This document shows positions 15,207-21,426 of a stretch of DNA of 21,426 bases, piece by piece; within the stretch, counting starts at the first letter, position 1; each line of letters begins with the position of its first letter. The position numbers were made by a program, and so were the translations under genes. This stretch comes from Porphyromonadaceae bacterium UBA2720 (GTDB lineage: Bacteria; Bacteroidota; Bacteroidia; Bacteroidales; Muribaculaceae), in the NCBI GenBank assembly GCA_002353885.1, contig DEKO01000049.1, positions 1 to 21,426 on the forward strand. The letters are read 5' to 3'. The notes below the pieces were generated by a model. The model ran no database searches. It was not told the origin of the DNA and worked only from the letters and a program-made list of their open reading frames with translations.

Positions 15207-16853
15207 TTACTGTGGCGACCGCAGTCGATTGCCAGCCTCAGCAGCGATGCGACGGGCAGTCTTGTCGGGGATGCCAGGTTTCTCAATGATGGGTTTAAAG
15301 CCTGTCTTGGTGCGTTTGAAGCGTCCATTCTCCTCGGCTCGCACCACCATGTCGTTATATTTGACGATGAGATACTCGGCCAATTGGTTCCATCGAGCAA
15401 TCATCTCGTCACCCTTGGTACAGCCATAGGCAGTGAGGTAGCGCACCGCTGCCTGTTGGTCGGTCTTGCACAACTCGATGGCTCGAGCCTCGATTTGCGG
15501 CTGCAGTTGGCGGTAGCTCCGGTCGAGAGAGTCTCGCACAGCCTTTAGGCTGGGAAACATCAGACTATAGCGAGGATAGACCATATTGGCCACCCAGTTG
15601 CACACCCAGTAGGCATTGTCTCTGCTGAAAGTCACACAGTCGGCTCCAGGCGTATTGTAGCACTTGGGCTGCTGCGTACTGCAGCAGTAGATGGGCGTGT
15701 ACGGGCTGGTATGACCATCGTCGTTGGCCCACCACATCAGGCCGCCCACCTGGCGCGGCAGCCACGACCGCATCTGCGCAATCCACGAGAACGCGCTCTG
15801 CTGGGTAGCGATGGGACGTTCGTTGAAGTGCTCCACCCCATCTACCTTATAATATAATGGCGTGGGACGATAGGGCGAGTCATACAGCCCAGCCCCTGGG
15901 TCATTGGTCATGTCGAGCGGCGTGCCGTCATAGTGGTCGCGCAAGCACTCCTGCACATCGGCAACAGTGAGCTTGCGATTGGGTACAATCCACAGGGGCA
16001 TCGGCTCGGTGCTGAGGTCCTCGCCCAGGATGAACGGCAGATATTGCTCTCCGAAACCATCGGCATATCGACGATAGATACTCCACACACGTGCCTCACA
16101 GATGCGACGGGCGCGGAAGTTGTCTTCGGCATAGGCGTCATAGAAGCTGAAGTCCCGGTCCTTGCCGCTGAACCAGCCCTTGCTGCGCGCAAAACTGATG
16201 CAGTTCTTGGAGAACATGACGTTCTTCTTGTCCTTTTGGTCGAACGTGCGGATGCGGCTCTGGTTGGCATGGGCACAAATGGCATCGTCGGGCACACGCA
16301 GGGCCACCCAGGCAACGCCCTTGCTGCCTGCGCCGCAGCCCACCATCTCCATGATCCACGCCTCGTTGGGGTCGCAGATGCTGAACACCTCGCCCGAACT
16401 GCAATAGCCATATTTCTCGGCCAGCGTGGTCATCACCCCGATAGCCTCACGGGCGGTCTTGGCGCGCTGCAGTGCCAGGTCCATCAGCGTGCCATAGTCG
16501 ATGAGGCCTGTCGAGTCAACAAGCTCAGGGCGGCCGCCGTAGGTGGTCTCTCCGATGGTCACCTGCCACTCGTTGATGTTGCCGATCACGCTGTAGGTCA
16601 CCGGCGCCTCGGGTATCTCGCCATGATACTCCTTGCTGTCACGGTCGATGATGCGACGCATCTCACCAGGGGCATGTGTGCCAGCCGGCAGATAATTGAG
16701 GTTGCGGAACGTGCCGAACGAGTCGGCATTATAGGTACACATCACCGAGCCATCGGCGCTGGCTTTCTTGCCCACCATCAGGCTGGTGCATGCCATGGCA
16801 GCCGTGGTCGTCATCACAACCGCTGCCATAAGCGATACGAATCTGTTTGACAT
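15207..16853 (-). CDS. Secreted C69-family dipeptidase
   Basis: The 548-aa product is an Ntn-type hydrolase of peptidase family C69 (PepD-like dipeptidases). The start is MSNRFVSLMAAVV with a signal peptide ending in AMA (residue 21). Cleavage would expose Cys22 at the new N terminus in CTSLMVGKKASADGS, matching the family's catalytic N-terminal Cys pattern. Further family-like segments are YGYCSSGEVFSICDPNEAWIMEMVG, a GGRPELVDSTGLIDYG region, and GLMWWANDDGHTSPYTPIYCC near the C-terminal third. Length fits the Bacteroidales members. The same frame is open upstream to 16961, but the promoter at 16884-16915 lies inside that extension, which fixes the start at 16853. Probable role: dipeptide hydrolysis in the periplasm for amino-acid nutrition, which would fit with nearby secreted peptidases. 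Convergent with PorU-like copy 4. Confidence 0.88.
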   Translation of the reverse strand: MSNRFVSLMAAVVMTTTAAMACTSLMVGKKASADGSVMCTYNADSFGTFRNLNYLPAGTHAPGEMRRIIDRDSKEYHGEIPEAPVTYSVIGNINEWQVTIGETTYGGRPELVDSTGLIDYGTLMDLALQRAKTAREAIGVMTTLAEKYGYCSSGEVFSICDPNEAWIMEMVGCGAGSKGVAWVALRVPDDAICAHANQSRIRTFDQKDKKNVMFSKNCISFARSKGWFSGKDRDFSFYDAYAEDNFRARRICEARVWSIYRRYADGFGEQYLPFILGEDLSTEPMPLWIVPNRKLTVADVQECLRDHYDGTPLDMTNDPGAGLYDSPYRPTPLYYKVDGVEHFNERPIATQQSAFSWIAQMRSWLPRQVGGLMWWANDDGHTSPYTPIYCCSTQQPKCYNTPGADCVTFSRDNAYWVCNWVANMVYPRYSLMFPSLKAVRDSLDRSYRQLQPQIEARAIELCKTDQQAAVRYLTAYGCTKGDEMIARWNQLAEYLIVKYNDMVVRAEENGRFKRTKTGFKPIIEKPGIPDKTARRIAAEAGNRLRSPQ

Positions 16854-16883
16854 ACTTGGTAAGGTAATTTTAGTTTCTACCCA

Positions 16884-16915
16884 CAAAGGTACAAATAAGC
16901 GAGCGAAAAGCCAAA
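16884..16915 (-). promoter_or_regulatory. Bacteroidota promoter of the C69 dipeptidase
   Basis: On the minus strand TTTG (16915-16912) is followed after 20 bases by TACCTTTG (16891-16884), an exact fit to the Bacteroidota -33/-7 consensus. The ATG lies about 30 bases downstream of the -7 box. The spacer contains GGCTTTTCGCTCGCTTA, which is part of an inverted repeat. Confidence 0.8.
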
Positions 16916-16985
16916 AATATTTGTGTATTTGGATAAAATGCTCTCGATCAGCAAAGCTCAAACAAACTTGGCTTGCGCTCGCTTA
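16896..16985. repeat. Imperfect inverted repeat between divergent genes
   Basis: The left arm TAAGCGAGCGAAAAGCCAA (16896-16914) and right arm TTGGCTTGCGCTCGCTTA (16968-16985) are reverse complements apart from a short A/C difference and one extra base. The left arm sits between the -33 and -7 boxes of the dipeptidase promoter. The right arm sits at the corresponding place upstream of the divergent small gene at 17021, where the -7 box is poor. It may be a duplicated promoter spacer, a regulator site, or a dispersed element. Confidence 0.6.
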
Positions 16986-17020
16986 ATCGCATTTTTCCGG
17001 GCGATAGTACCTTGAAGGAC

Positions 17021-17194
17021 ATGGAAGAAATCCAAGAAATCGCCCACTCTTATCGTGAAGCGTATGAGAAAGCGGGCAAAGAAAAGGAATACATCGAGAT
17101 GTCTAGACATATTGTGGAACTTACACAAGGGAATTACAAAGACGATTTCGACAAAGCACACCAAAGAATTATCGAAAGATACGGAGGGAATTAG
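17021..17194 (+). CDS. Small protein of unknown function (57 aa)
   Basis: I do not recognise this protein. It starts MEEIQEIAHSYREAYEKAGK and ends RIIERYGGN. It is highly charged, rich in Glu, Lys and Arg, has no Cys, no signal peptide and no membrane segment, and reads as two or three helices, so a small cytosolic helical protein is likely. An intrinsic terminator begins 27 bases after the stop, and the gene lies alone between a divergent dipeptidase and the next promoter, so it looks like a monocistronic unit. The frame is open back to 16973, but the upstream part has no ATG and runs into the inverted repeat; ATG 17021 is preferred. Its codon use is more AT-rich than that of the PorU-like genes. 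It could be an accessory or conserved small Bacteroidales gene. Confidence 0.6.
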   Translation: MEEIQEIAHSYREAYEKAGKEKEYIEMSRHIVELTQGNYKDDFDKAHQRIIERYGGN

Positions 17195-17220
17195 TCACCA
17201 TTTAGTAATTTGGATGAGGA

Positions 17221-17256
17221 GCGGCACTGAGGGGTGCCGCCTTTTCTGCCCTTTTT
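17221..17256 (+). terminator. Intrinsic terminator after the 57-aa gene
   Basis: GCGGCAC (17221-17227) and GTGCCGC (17234-17240) form a perfect 7-bp stem with a 6-base loop, followed by CTTTTCTGCCCTTTTT. This is the clearest rho-independent terminator in the window. Confidence 0.85.
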
Positions 17257-17312
17257 GTGGGATGGTGCATCAATTTTTTGGCTCGGATGGCTTATAGTTT
17301 CATATTTTTTGT

Positions 17313-17320
17313 TATATTTG
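17313..17320 (+). promoter_or_regulatory. Bacteroidota -7 box upstream of the zinc-protein cluster
   Basis: TATATTTG is an exact TAnnTTTG match, the same octamer as at 3622. The nearest clear TTTG upstream (17277-17280) is too far, at 32 bases, so the -33 element is weak. The leader to the ATG at 17424 would be about 95 nt. It probably serves the cluster up to 20366. Confidence 0.55.
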
Positions 17321-17423
17321 CAGTCTGAACTCTGAGCCGATTCGCTCGATTTGTTTAGATTTCTCTGTTAAGAATTTAAGAATGATTCGCGGGTTAAAAA
17401 GTTGAACATAAAAACAAGAGATT

Positions 17424-17606
17424 ATGCTGATTCCGTGTCAATGTTGTGGAAAAGAGTACCCCAAGGATTTTAACTGGTATGTGTGTGACAAGTGTGGCTA
17501 TCGCGTTTGTCCGTTTTGCTTGAGCAGGCACCGGGGCAGGTATGGCTCTGGCTTTAAATGCAGCCAATGCGCTTTCGGCCAGATGAAATATGTGCGTGTT
17601 ACTTGA
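17424..17606 (+). CDS. Small protein with four CxxC pairs, RING/treble-clef-like
   Basis: The 60-aa product contains CxxC pairs at residues 5/8, 21/24, 29/32 and 46/49, with an extra Cys at 7 and a His at 36. The spacing (12, 4 and 13 residues between pairs) is that of a RING, FYVE or PHD type cross-brace that binds two zinc ions, though two separate zinc ribbons are also possible. Nothing else fits in so short a protein, so it should act through protein or nucleic-acid binding. It has no signal peptide. The stop is 26 nt before the exonuclease start, consistent with one transcript. A bacterial function for this arrangement is not something I can name. Confidence 0.65.
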   Translation: MLIPCQCCGKEYPKDFNWYVCDKCGYRVCPFCLSRHRGRYGSGFKCSQCAFGQMKYVRVT

Positions 17607-17632
17607 ACCTCCTATCAACGTTCGACCAAGAG

Positions 17633-18124
17633 ATGACTGACTTTGCTGCGCTAGACTTTGAGACAGCCAACGGCGAGCGCACCAGCGTGTGCTCGGTGGG
17701 CGTTGTCGTGGTGCGCGGCGGTCGGGTTGTGGACACGTTCTACTCGCTGATCCAACCCGAGCCGAACTACTACAACTACTGGTGCCAGCGGGTGCACGGT
17801 CTGTCGCGTGACGACACCGACACTGCCCCACTCTTCCCCGATGTGTGGGCACAAATTGCTCCCAAGATTGAGGGATTGCCGCTAGTGGCGCATAACAAGG
17901 CGTTCGATGAGAGTTGCCTCAAGGCTGTATTCCGCTGTTATCAGATGGACTATCCCGACTATCCTTTCTTCTGCACGCTGCAAGCCTCACGCCGCAAGTT
18001 CAAGCAGCTGCGCAGCCACAAGCTGGACGTTGTGGCCGAAGCCTGCGGCTATGTGATGAAGAACCATCACCATGCGCTGGCCGACGCTGCAGCTTGCGCC
18101 GCCATCGCACTCAAGATTCTATAA
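17633..18124 (+). CDS. DEDDh 3'-5' exonuclease (DnaQ/epsilon-like)
   Basis: The 163-aa product is a single exonuclease domain. ExoI is ALDFET with Asp8 and Glu10, ExoII is AHNKAFD with Asp92, and ExoIII is HHALAD with His146 and Asp151, so all five DEDDh residues are present. Between ExoI and ExoII lies VHGLSRDD, also usual in epsilon-like exonucleases. It would remove nucleotides from DNA or RNA 3' ends using two metal ions in the cytoplasm. There is no BRCT or polymerase domain, so it is one of the small stand-alone members rather than DNA polymerase III epsilon itself. The ATG at 17633 is chosen because it gives the usual MTDFAALDFET start; an upstream in-frame start would overlap the zinc-protein gene. 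The next gene starts 18 bases downstream. Confidence 0.85.
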   Translation: MTDFAALDFETANGERTSVCSVGVVVVRGGRVVDTFYSLIQPEPNYYNYWCQRVHGLSRDDTDTAPLFPDVWAQIAPKIEGLPLVAHNKAFDESCLKAVFRCYQMDYPDYPFFCTLQASRRKFKQLRSHKLDVVAEACGYVMKNHHHALADAAACAAIALKIL

Positions 18125-18142
18125 CCAACACTCAATACTTAA

Positions 18143-19531
18143 ATGATTATGAAACACTTAACAAGATTCTGTCTGATTATGCTTATGTCTGCACTCTTGC
18201 CGAAAACTGCCAACGGCTACGACTTCAAAGAAGGCGGCCTGTTCTTCAACATGAACCAGGACGGGAACAGCGTGACACTGACCTATGAGGTGCCCATCAT
18301 GTTTGCGCTTGACGCCCCTGCTCCCACCGAGAAGGGCTATATTGGCAACATTGTCATCCCATCAAAGGTCAAGCACGACGGCAAGACCTACACCGTCACC
18401 GCGGTTAGTAACTATGCCTTCTGTGCCAATTCCGAACTGTTGTCGGTGGTCGTCCCCTCAACGGTCCAGACCATTGGCAAGGGAGCATTTATGCAATGCT
18501 ATCGCCTCAAGACGGTGCAACTGCCTTCGGCATTGACCGAGATTAGTGACTATCTGTTTGCCGAGAGCAGTCTGTCGGCAGTCACCCTGCCTGGCAAGGT
18601 CAAGCACATCGGCGAGTCGGCATTCAACAGCTGCCGCCTCAAGTCGTTGACCATCCCCAACTCGGTCGAGACAATCGGCAGGGGTGCGTTCAGTTCAAAC
18701 CGTCAGCTGGAAGAGCTGACAATGGGCAATTCAGTGACCACAATCGGAGAAGGCGCCTTCAGCCTTTGCCCAGCTCTGCGAAGCTTTAGTTTTCCTCATT
18801 CGCTCAAAACAATTGAACCACAAGCGTTCAACGAGTGTGCAGCTCTGACAACGGTGACCATTCCGGCCTCGGTTGACAACATCGGTTCGGGCGCATTCAG
18901 CAGCTGTGATGGGCTGACATCGATCAAGGTTGTCTCAGGCAACAAGCGCTATGACTCACGTGACAACTGCAACGCAATCATCGAGACTGGTACCAACAAG
19001 CTGGTAGTCGGCTGCAATGGCACTACAGCTGTGCCCGCATCGGTCACTACAATTGGCGATGAAGCATTCTACGGATGTGATGGCCTGACAACCGTTGACC
19101 TGCCTGGCACAGTGACAAAGATTGGCTACCGCGCCTACTTCTACTGCCACAACATCAGGTCAATCAATCTGCCCAACTCGGTAACAGCAATCGGGAGCTA
19201 TGCCTTTGTGGGCTGCGACAGCCTGGAGATCGTAGACATTCCCAACTCGGTCACCACTATCGCCAACAATGCTTTTCTGCACGACGACCACATCAAGCGT
19301 GTGACCATCGGCAGTGGTGTGACAAGCATCGGCACATGGGCATTCAAGGGTTTGGATGCAGTGACATCAATCACGAGCAAAATAGCCGATGTGACGCAAG
19401 TCAAGATGGGCGAGGATGTGTTTGACGAGATTGACAAGAGCAATTGCACACTGTACGTTCCCAAGGGCACGGCCCAACTCTATAAGTCCGCCTCGCAATG
19501 GCAAGATTTCAAGAAGATTGTTGAACGCTAG
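18143..19531 (+). CDS. Secreted BspA-like leucine-rich-repeat protein
   Basis: The 462-aa product starts with a signal peptide (MIMKHLTRFCLIMLM..., cleavage near TANG, residue 25) followed by YDFKEGGLFFNM, the usual lead-in of this family. About ten LRR_5 (BspA-type) repeats follow, of the form L..V.IP.SV..IG..AF..C, from roughly residue 90 to 430. A spacer DSRDNCNAIIETGTNKLVVGC interrupts them in the middle, as in many family members. The end has TLYVPKGTAQLYKSASQWQDFKKI, the common terminal cap. Such proteins are surface or secreted binding proteins in oral and gut Bacteroidales; the ligand is unknown. ATG 18149 is an alternative start two codons in. There is no T9SS C-terminal domain or lipobox visible. 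Confidence 0.85.
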   Translation: MIMKHLTRFCLIMLMSALLPKTANGYDFKEGGLFFNMNQDGNSVTLTYEVPIMFALDAPAPTEKGYIGNIVIPSKVKHDGKTYTVTAVSNYAFCANSELLSVVVPSTVQTIGKGAFMQCYRLKTVQLPSALTEISDYLFAESSLSAVTLPGKVKHIGESAFNSCRLKSLTIPNSVETIGRGAFSSNRQLEELTMGNSVTTIGEGAFSLCPALRSFSFPHSLKTIEPQAFNECAALTTVTIPASVDNIGSGAFSSCDGLTSIKVVSGNKRYDSRDNCNAIIETGTNKLVVGCNGTTAVPASVTTIGDEAFYGCDGLTTVDLPGTVTKIGYRAYFYCHNIRSINLPNSVTAIGSYAFVGCDSLEIVDIPNSVTTIANNAFLHDDHIKRVTIGSGVTSIGTWAFKGLDAVTSITSKIADVTQVKMGEDVFDEIDKSNCTLYVPKGTAQLYKSASQWQDFKKIVER

Positions 19532-19556
19532 TTTGTACACACACTCAAATAACACT

Positions 19557-20366
19557 ATGATAGGAGCAATTATTGGAGACATGGTGGGCTCAATCTATGA
19601 GTTCGACAACATCAAGACCAAGGAGTTTGACTTCTTCGATGGCCGCATGGAGCCCACCGACGATAGTATCTTGACCATCGCAACAGCTGACTGGCTGCTG
19701 AGCGGCGGTAACCCAGGTGACTACTACTTGCGCTATGCACAGGCTTATCCGCACCCCATGGGCAGCTATGGCCCTGGATTTGTCAAATGGGTGCATCGTG
19801 CCTCGCGAGGTAATGCCGCACCCTACAACAGCTGTGGCAACGGCAGCGCCATGCGCGTCGGCCCTGTGGGCTGGGCCTTTGATACCGAGCAGGAGACCCT
19901 GGCAATGGCCCAGCGTTCGGCCGAATGCACCCACAACCACCCTGAGGGCATTAAAGGGGCACAAGCCACCGCGTTGTGCATCTTCATGGCCCGTCATGGC
20001 GCCACGCCCAGCGACATCAAGCAGCGCATTGAGCAGGACTACGGCTATGACCTGTCGCTCACGGTCGATGAGATACGCCCCCGCTACTCGTGGCAGGGTC
20101 TGGATGGTGCCGGCAATGGAGGAACCTGCCAGGGCAGTGTTCCTCAAGCCATAGCTTGTGCCCTGCAAGCGACTGACTTTGAAGATGCCGTGCGCAACGC
20201 CATCTCTATCGGTGGCGACAGCGACACCATCGGCTGCATCACCGGTGCCATTGCAGAAGCACTGTTCGGTGTGCCAGAATGGATAAAAGAAGAAGTGATG
20301 ACCCGATTACCGCAACCTCTAAGAAACGTTGTTGAGACTTTCAGCAACAAATTCCACTGCAATTAA
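19557..20366 (+). CDS. ADP-ribosylglycohydrolase family protein (ARH/DraG-like)
   Basis: The 269-aa product carries the family's metal-binding motifs: GDMVGSIYE at the N terminus, TDDS (residues 34-37), SCGNGSAMRVGPVG (92-105), HNHPEGIKGAQA (126-137) and GGDSDTIGCITGAIAEA (219-235). Asp35, Asp36, Asp221 and Asp223 are the expected Mg ligands, so the enzyme should be active. The family removes ADP-ribose from protein side chains or hydrolyses related ADP-ribose compounds; the exact substrate cannot be read from the sequence. The ATG at 19557 gives the standard MIGAIIGD start. It follows the LRR gene by 25 nt. No ADP-ribosyltransferase or DraT is seen nearby. The gene is followed by a strong shared terminator. 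Confidence 0.9.
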   Translation: MIGAIIGDMVGSIYEFDNIKTKEFDFFDGRMEPTDDSILTIATADWLLSGGNPGDYYLRYAQAYPHPMGSYGPGFVKWVHRASRGNAAPYNSCGNGSAMRVGPVGWAFDTEQETLAMAQRSAECTHNHPEGIKGAQATALCIFMARHGATPSDIKQRIEQDYGYDLSLTVDEIRPRYSWQGLDGAGNGGTCQGSVPQAIACALQATDFEDAVRNAISIGGDSDTIGCITGAIAEALFGVPEWIKEEVMTRLPQPLRNVVETFSNKFHCN

Positions 20367-20387
20367 ACCTATCGTCCTACTACCAGC

Positions 20388-20417
20388 AAGACCCGACCAT
20401 CATGATGGTCGGGTCTT
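20388..20417. terminator. Perfect inverted repeat, probable bidirectional terminator
   Basis: AAGACCCGACCATCA (20388-20402) is followed directly by its exact reverse complement (20403-20417), giving a 15-bp-arm palindrome flanked by A and T residues. It lies between the convergent ADP-ribosylglycohydrolase and rplQ genes, 21 bases after one stop and 28 after the other, and can end both transcripts. Confidence 0.85.
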
Positions 20418-20445
20418 TCGATATAGAGCTTATTGTAATATCAAA

Positions 20446-20985
20446 TTACTCTTCAGCCTTGGGAGCCTCCTCGGCTGCGGGAGCAGCCTTCTTGCTCGAG
20501 CGGCGAGTGCGGCGGGTAGCCTTCTTGGCTGCACCAGTCTCCTGAGCCTTAGCCTCAAGCATAGCCTCGTTGAAGTCAACAAGCTCGATGAAGCAAGTCT
20601 TGGCATTGTCGCCCAGACGATTGCCGAGCTTGAGAATGCGGGTGTAGCCACCGGGACGGTCACCTACCTTGGGAGCGACGACACCGAAGAGCTCGGTGAC
20701 GGCACGCTTGCTCTGCAGATAGCTGAACACCAGACGGCGCGAAGCCTGATCCTTGGGTGCGGGCTTATTCTCGTTGTTCCATCCCTCGGCCAACTGAGCA
20801 TCGGCCTTGAGTCCGCGCTGAGCGACGTTAATGATGTGCTCGGCATAGCCGCGCAGTGCCTTGGCCTTGGCCAGGGTAGTGATGATGCGCTTGTGCTCGA
20901 TGAGCGAGATGGTCATGTTGGCCATGAGCGCGTCGCGATGGGCCTTCTTGCGGCTTAAGTGGTTGAATCTTTTATTGTGTCTCAT
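20446..20985 (-). CDS. rplQ: 50S ribosomal protein L17 (bL17)
   Basis: The 179-aa product starts MRHNKRFNHLSRKKAHRDAL, the unmistakable bL17 N terminus, and continues with KAKALRGYAEHII and RPGGYTRILKLGNRLGDNAKTCFIEL. It is a large-subunit protein near the tunnel exit. The last 35 residues or so are an Ala/Lys/Glu-rich basic-then-acidic tail (KKATRRTRRSSKKAAPAAEE), a known extra feature of Bacteroidota L17 and the reason it is longer than the roughly 120-residue E. coli protein. It starts 9 nt after rpoA and has no own promoter, so it is co-transcribed as the last gene of the alpha operon. Confidence 0.97.
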   Translation of the reverse strand: MRHNKRFNHLSRKKAHRDALMANMTISLIEHKRIITTLAKAKALRGYAEHIINVAQRGLKADAQLAEGWNNENKPAPKDQASRRLVFSYLQSKRAVTELFGVVAPKVGDRPGGYTRILKLGNRLGDNAKTCFIELVDFNEAMLEAKAQETGAAKKATRRTRRSSKKAAPAAEEAPKAEE

Positions 20986-20994
20986 CGTTGTTTA

Positions 20995-21426
20995 TCAGTC
21001 TTTATCTAATTTATACTTTGAAATATCCATGCCGAACGAGAGTCCGAGGCTTGAGAGCAGTTCTTCGAGCTCACTGAGCGACTTCTTACCGAAGTTGCGG
21101 AACTTAAGCAAGTCGGTCTTGTTATAGACCACAAGTTCACCCAAAGTCTCAACTTCAGCCGACTTAAGGCAGTTGAGTGCACGCACCGAGAGGTCCATAT
21201 CCACCAGCTTCTGTTTGAGCTGTTGACGCATGTGGAGCACTTCCTCGTCAAACTCTTCGTTAGTATCAGTCTCGGTCGTATCGAGAGCAATCTTCTCGTC
21301 CGAGAACAGCATGAAGTGCTGGATGAGGATCTTAGCAGCTTCCTTGAGCGCCTCCTTGGGGTGAATCGAACCGTCAGTAGTGATCTCAAGCACGAGTTTC
21401 TCGTAGTCGGTCTTCTGCTCGACACG
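20995..21426 (-). CDS. rpoA: RNA polymerase alpha subunit (partial, 3' part)
   Basis: The 143 visible residues run from the end of the N-terminal domain (RVEQKTDYEKLVLEITTDGSI) through the linker (TTETDTNEEFDEE) into the whole C-terminal domain (DLSVRALNCLKSAEVETLGELV then LLKFRNFGKKSLSELEELL). The 5' end lies beyond the window edge at 21426. The C-terminal domain is the part that contacts upstream promoter DNA and activators. The stop is 9 nt before rplQ, the usual gene order. Confidence 0.97.
   Translation of the reverse strand, partial: RVEQKTDYEKLVLEITTDGSIHPKEALKEAAKILIQHFMLFSDEKIALDTTETDTNEEFDEEVLHMRQQLKQKLVDMDLSVRALNCLKSAEVETLGELVVYNKTDLLKFRNFGKKSLSELEELLSSLGLSFGMDISKYKLDKD

Noticed and set aside
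15933..16850. A 305-codon + strand open frame opposite the C69 dipeptidase
   Set aside because: Antisense to an unmistakable C69 peptidase with its own perfect promoter; no domain in the shadow product.
16854..16961. N-terminal extension of the C69 dipeptidase by 36 residues
   Set aside because: The extension contains the promoter and is not signal-peptide-like; the ATG at 16853 places the catalytic Cys right after a signal peptide.

Overview
The window looks like a chromosomal segment of a moderately GC-rich member of the Bacteroidales (Bacteroidota), plausibly Muribaculaceae or Prevotellaceae; the sequence alone does not settle the family. The evidence is the presence of PorU-type C25 peptidases of the type IX secretion system (T9SS), a BspA-like leucine-rich-repeat protein, promoters that fit the Bacteroidota form (TTTG ... 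TAnnTTTG), and the rpoA-rplQ end of the alpha ribosomal operon with a Bacteroidota-style L17 tail.

Region 1 (1-14894) is the notable part. Four full-length PorU-like proteins (1154, 1137, 1154 and 1182 aa) lie head to tail on the + strand. Each has a signal peptide, the NEFS(S/G)GTP motif, a catalytic-type His in GH(S/A)G and a Cys about 33 residues later. The first copy is most like canonical porU. It ends in an intrinsic terminator whose loop contains the stop codon. A new promoter (TATATTTG) then drives a second unit: a degenerate fumarylacetoacetate-hydrolase (FAH) fold protein followed by PorU-like copies 2, 3 and 4, closed by a long inverted repeat. Copies 2-4 share an ACCDVARFD active-site motif and C-terminal ends that differ from copy 1, so they look like a paralogous subfamily beside the true sortase.

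Region 2 (14834-15206) is a 373-base gene-free stretch between convergent genes. It holds the operon-end inverted repeat, two copies of a GCAAGCCCCG(C/T)TAGGGG palindromic element also found between PorU-like copies 3 and 4, and two further hairpins.

Region 3 (15207-17260) has a minus-strand secreted C69-family dipeptidase with a textbook promoter, divergent from a 57-aa protein of unknown function that carries its own strong terminator. An inverted repeat links the two upstream regions.

Region 4 (17313-20417) is a tight + strand cluster: a 60-aa protein with four CxxC pairs in RING-like order, a DEDDh exonuclease, a secreted BspA-like LRR protein and an ADP-ribosylglycohydrolase. It ends in a perfect 15-bp-arm inverted repeat that probably terminates both strands.

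Region 5 (20446-21426) is rplQ and the 3' part of rpoA on the minus strand, which are core housekeeping genes. No tRNA, rRNA, CRISPR array, transposase or phage gene was seen.
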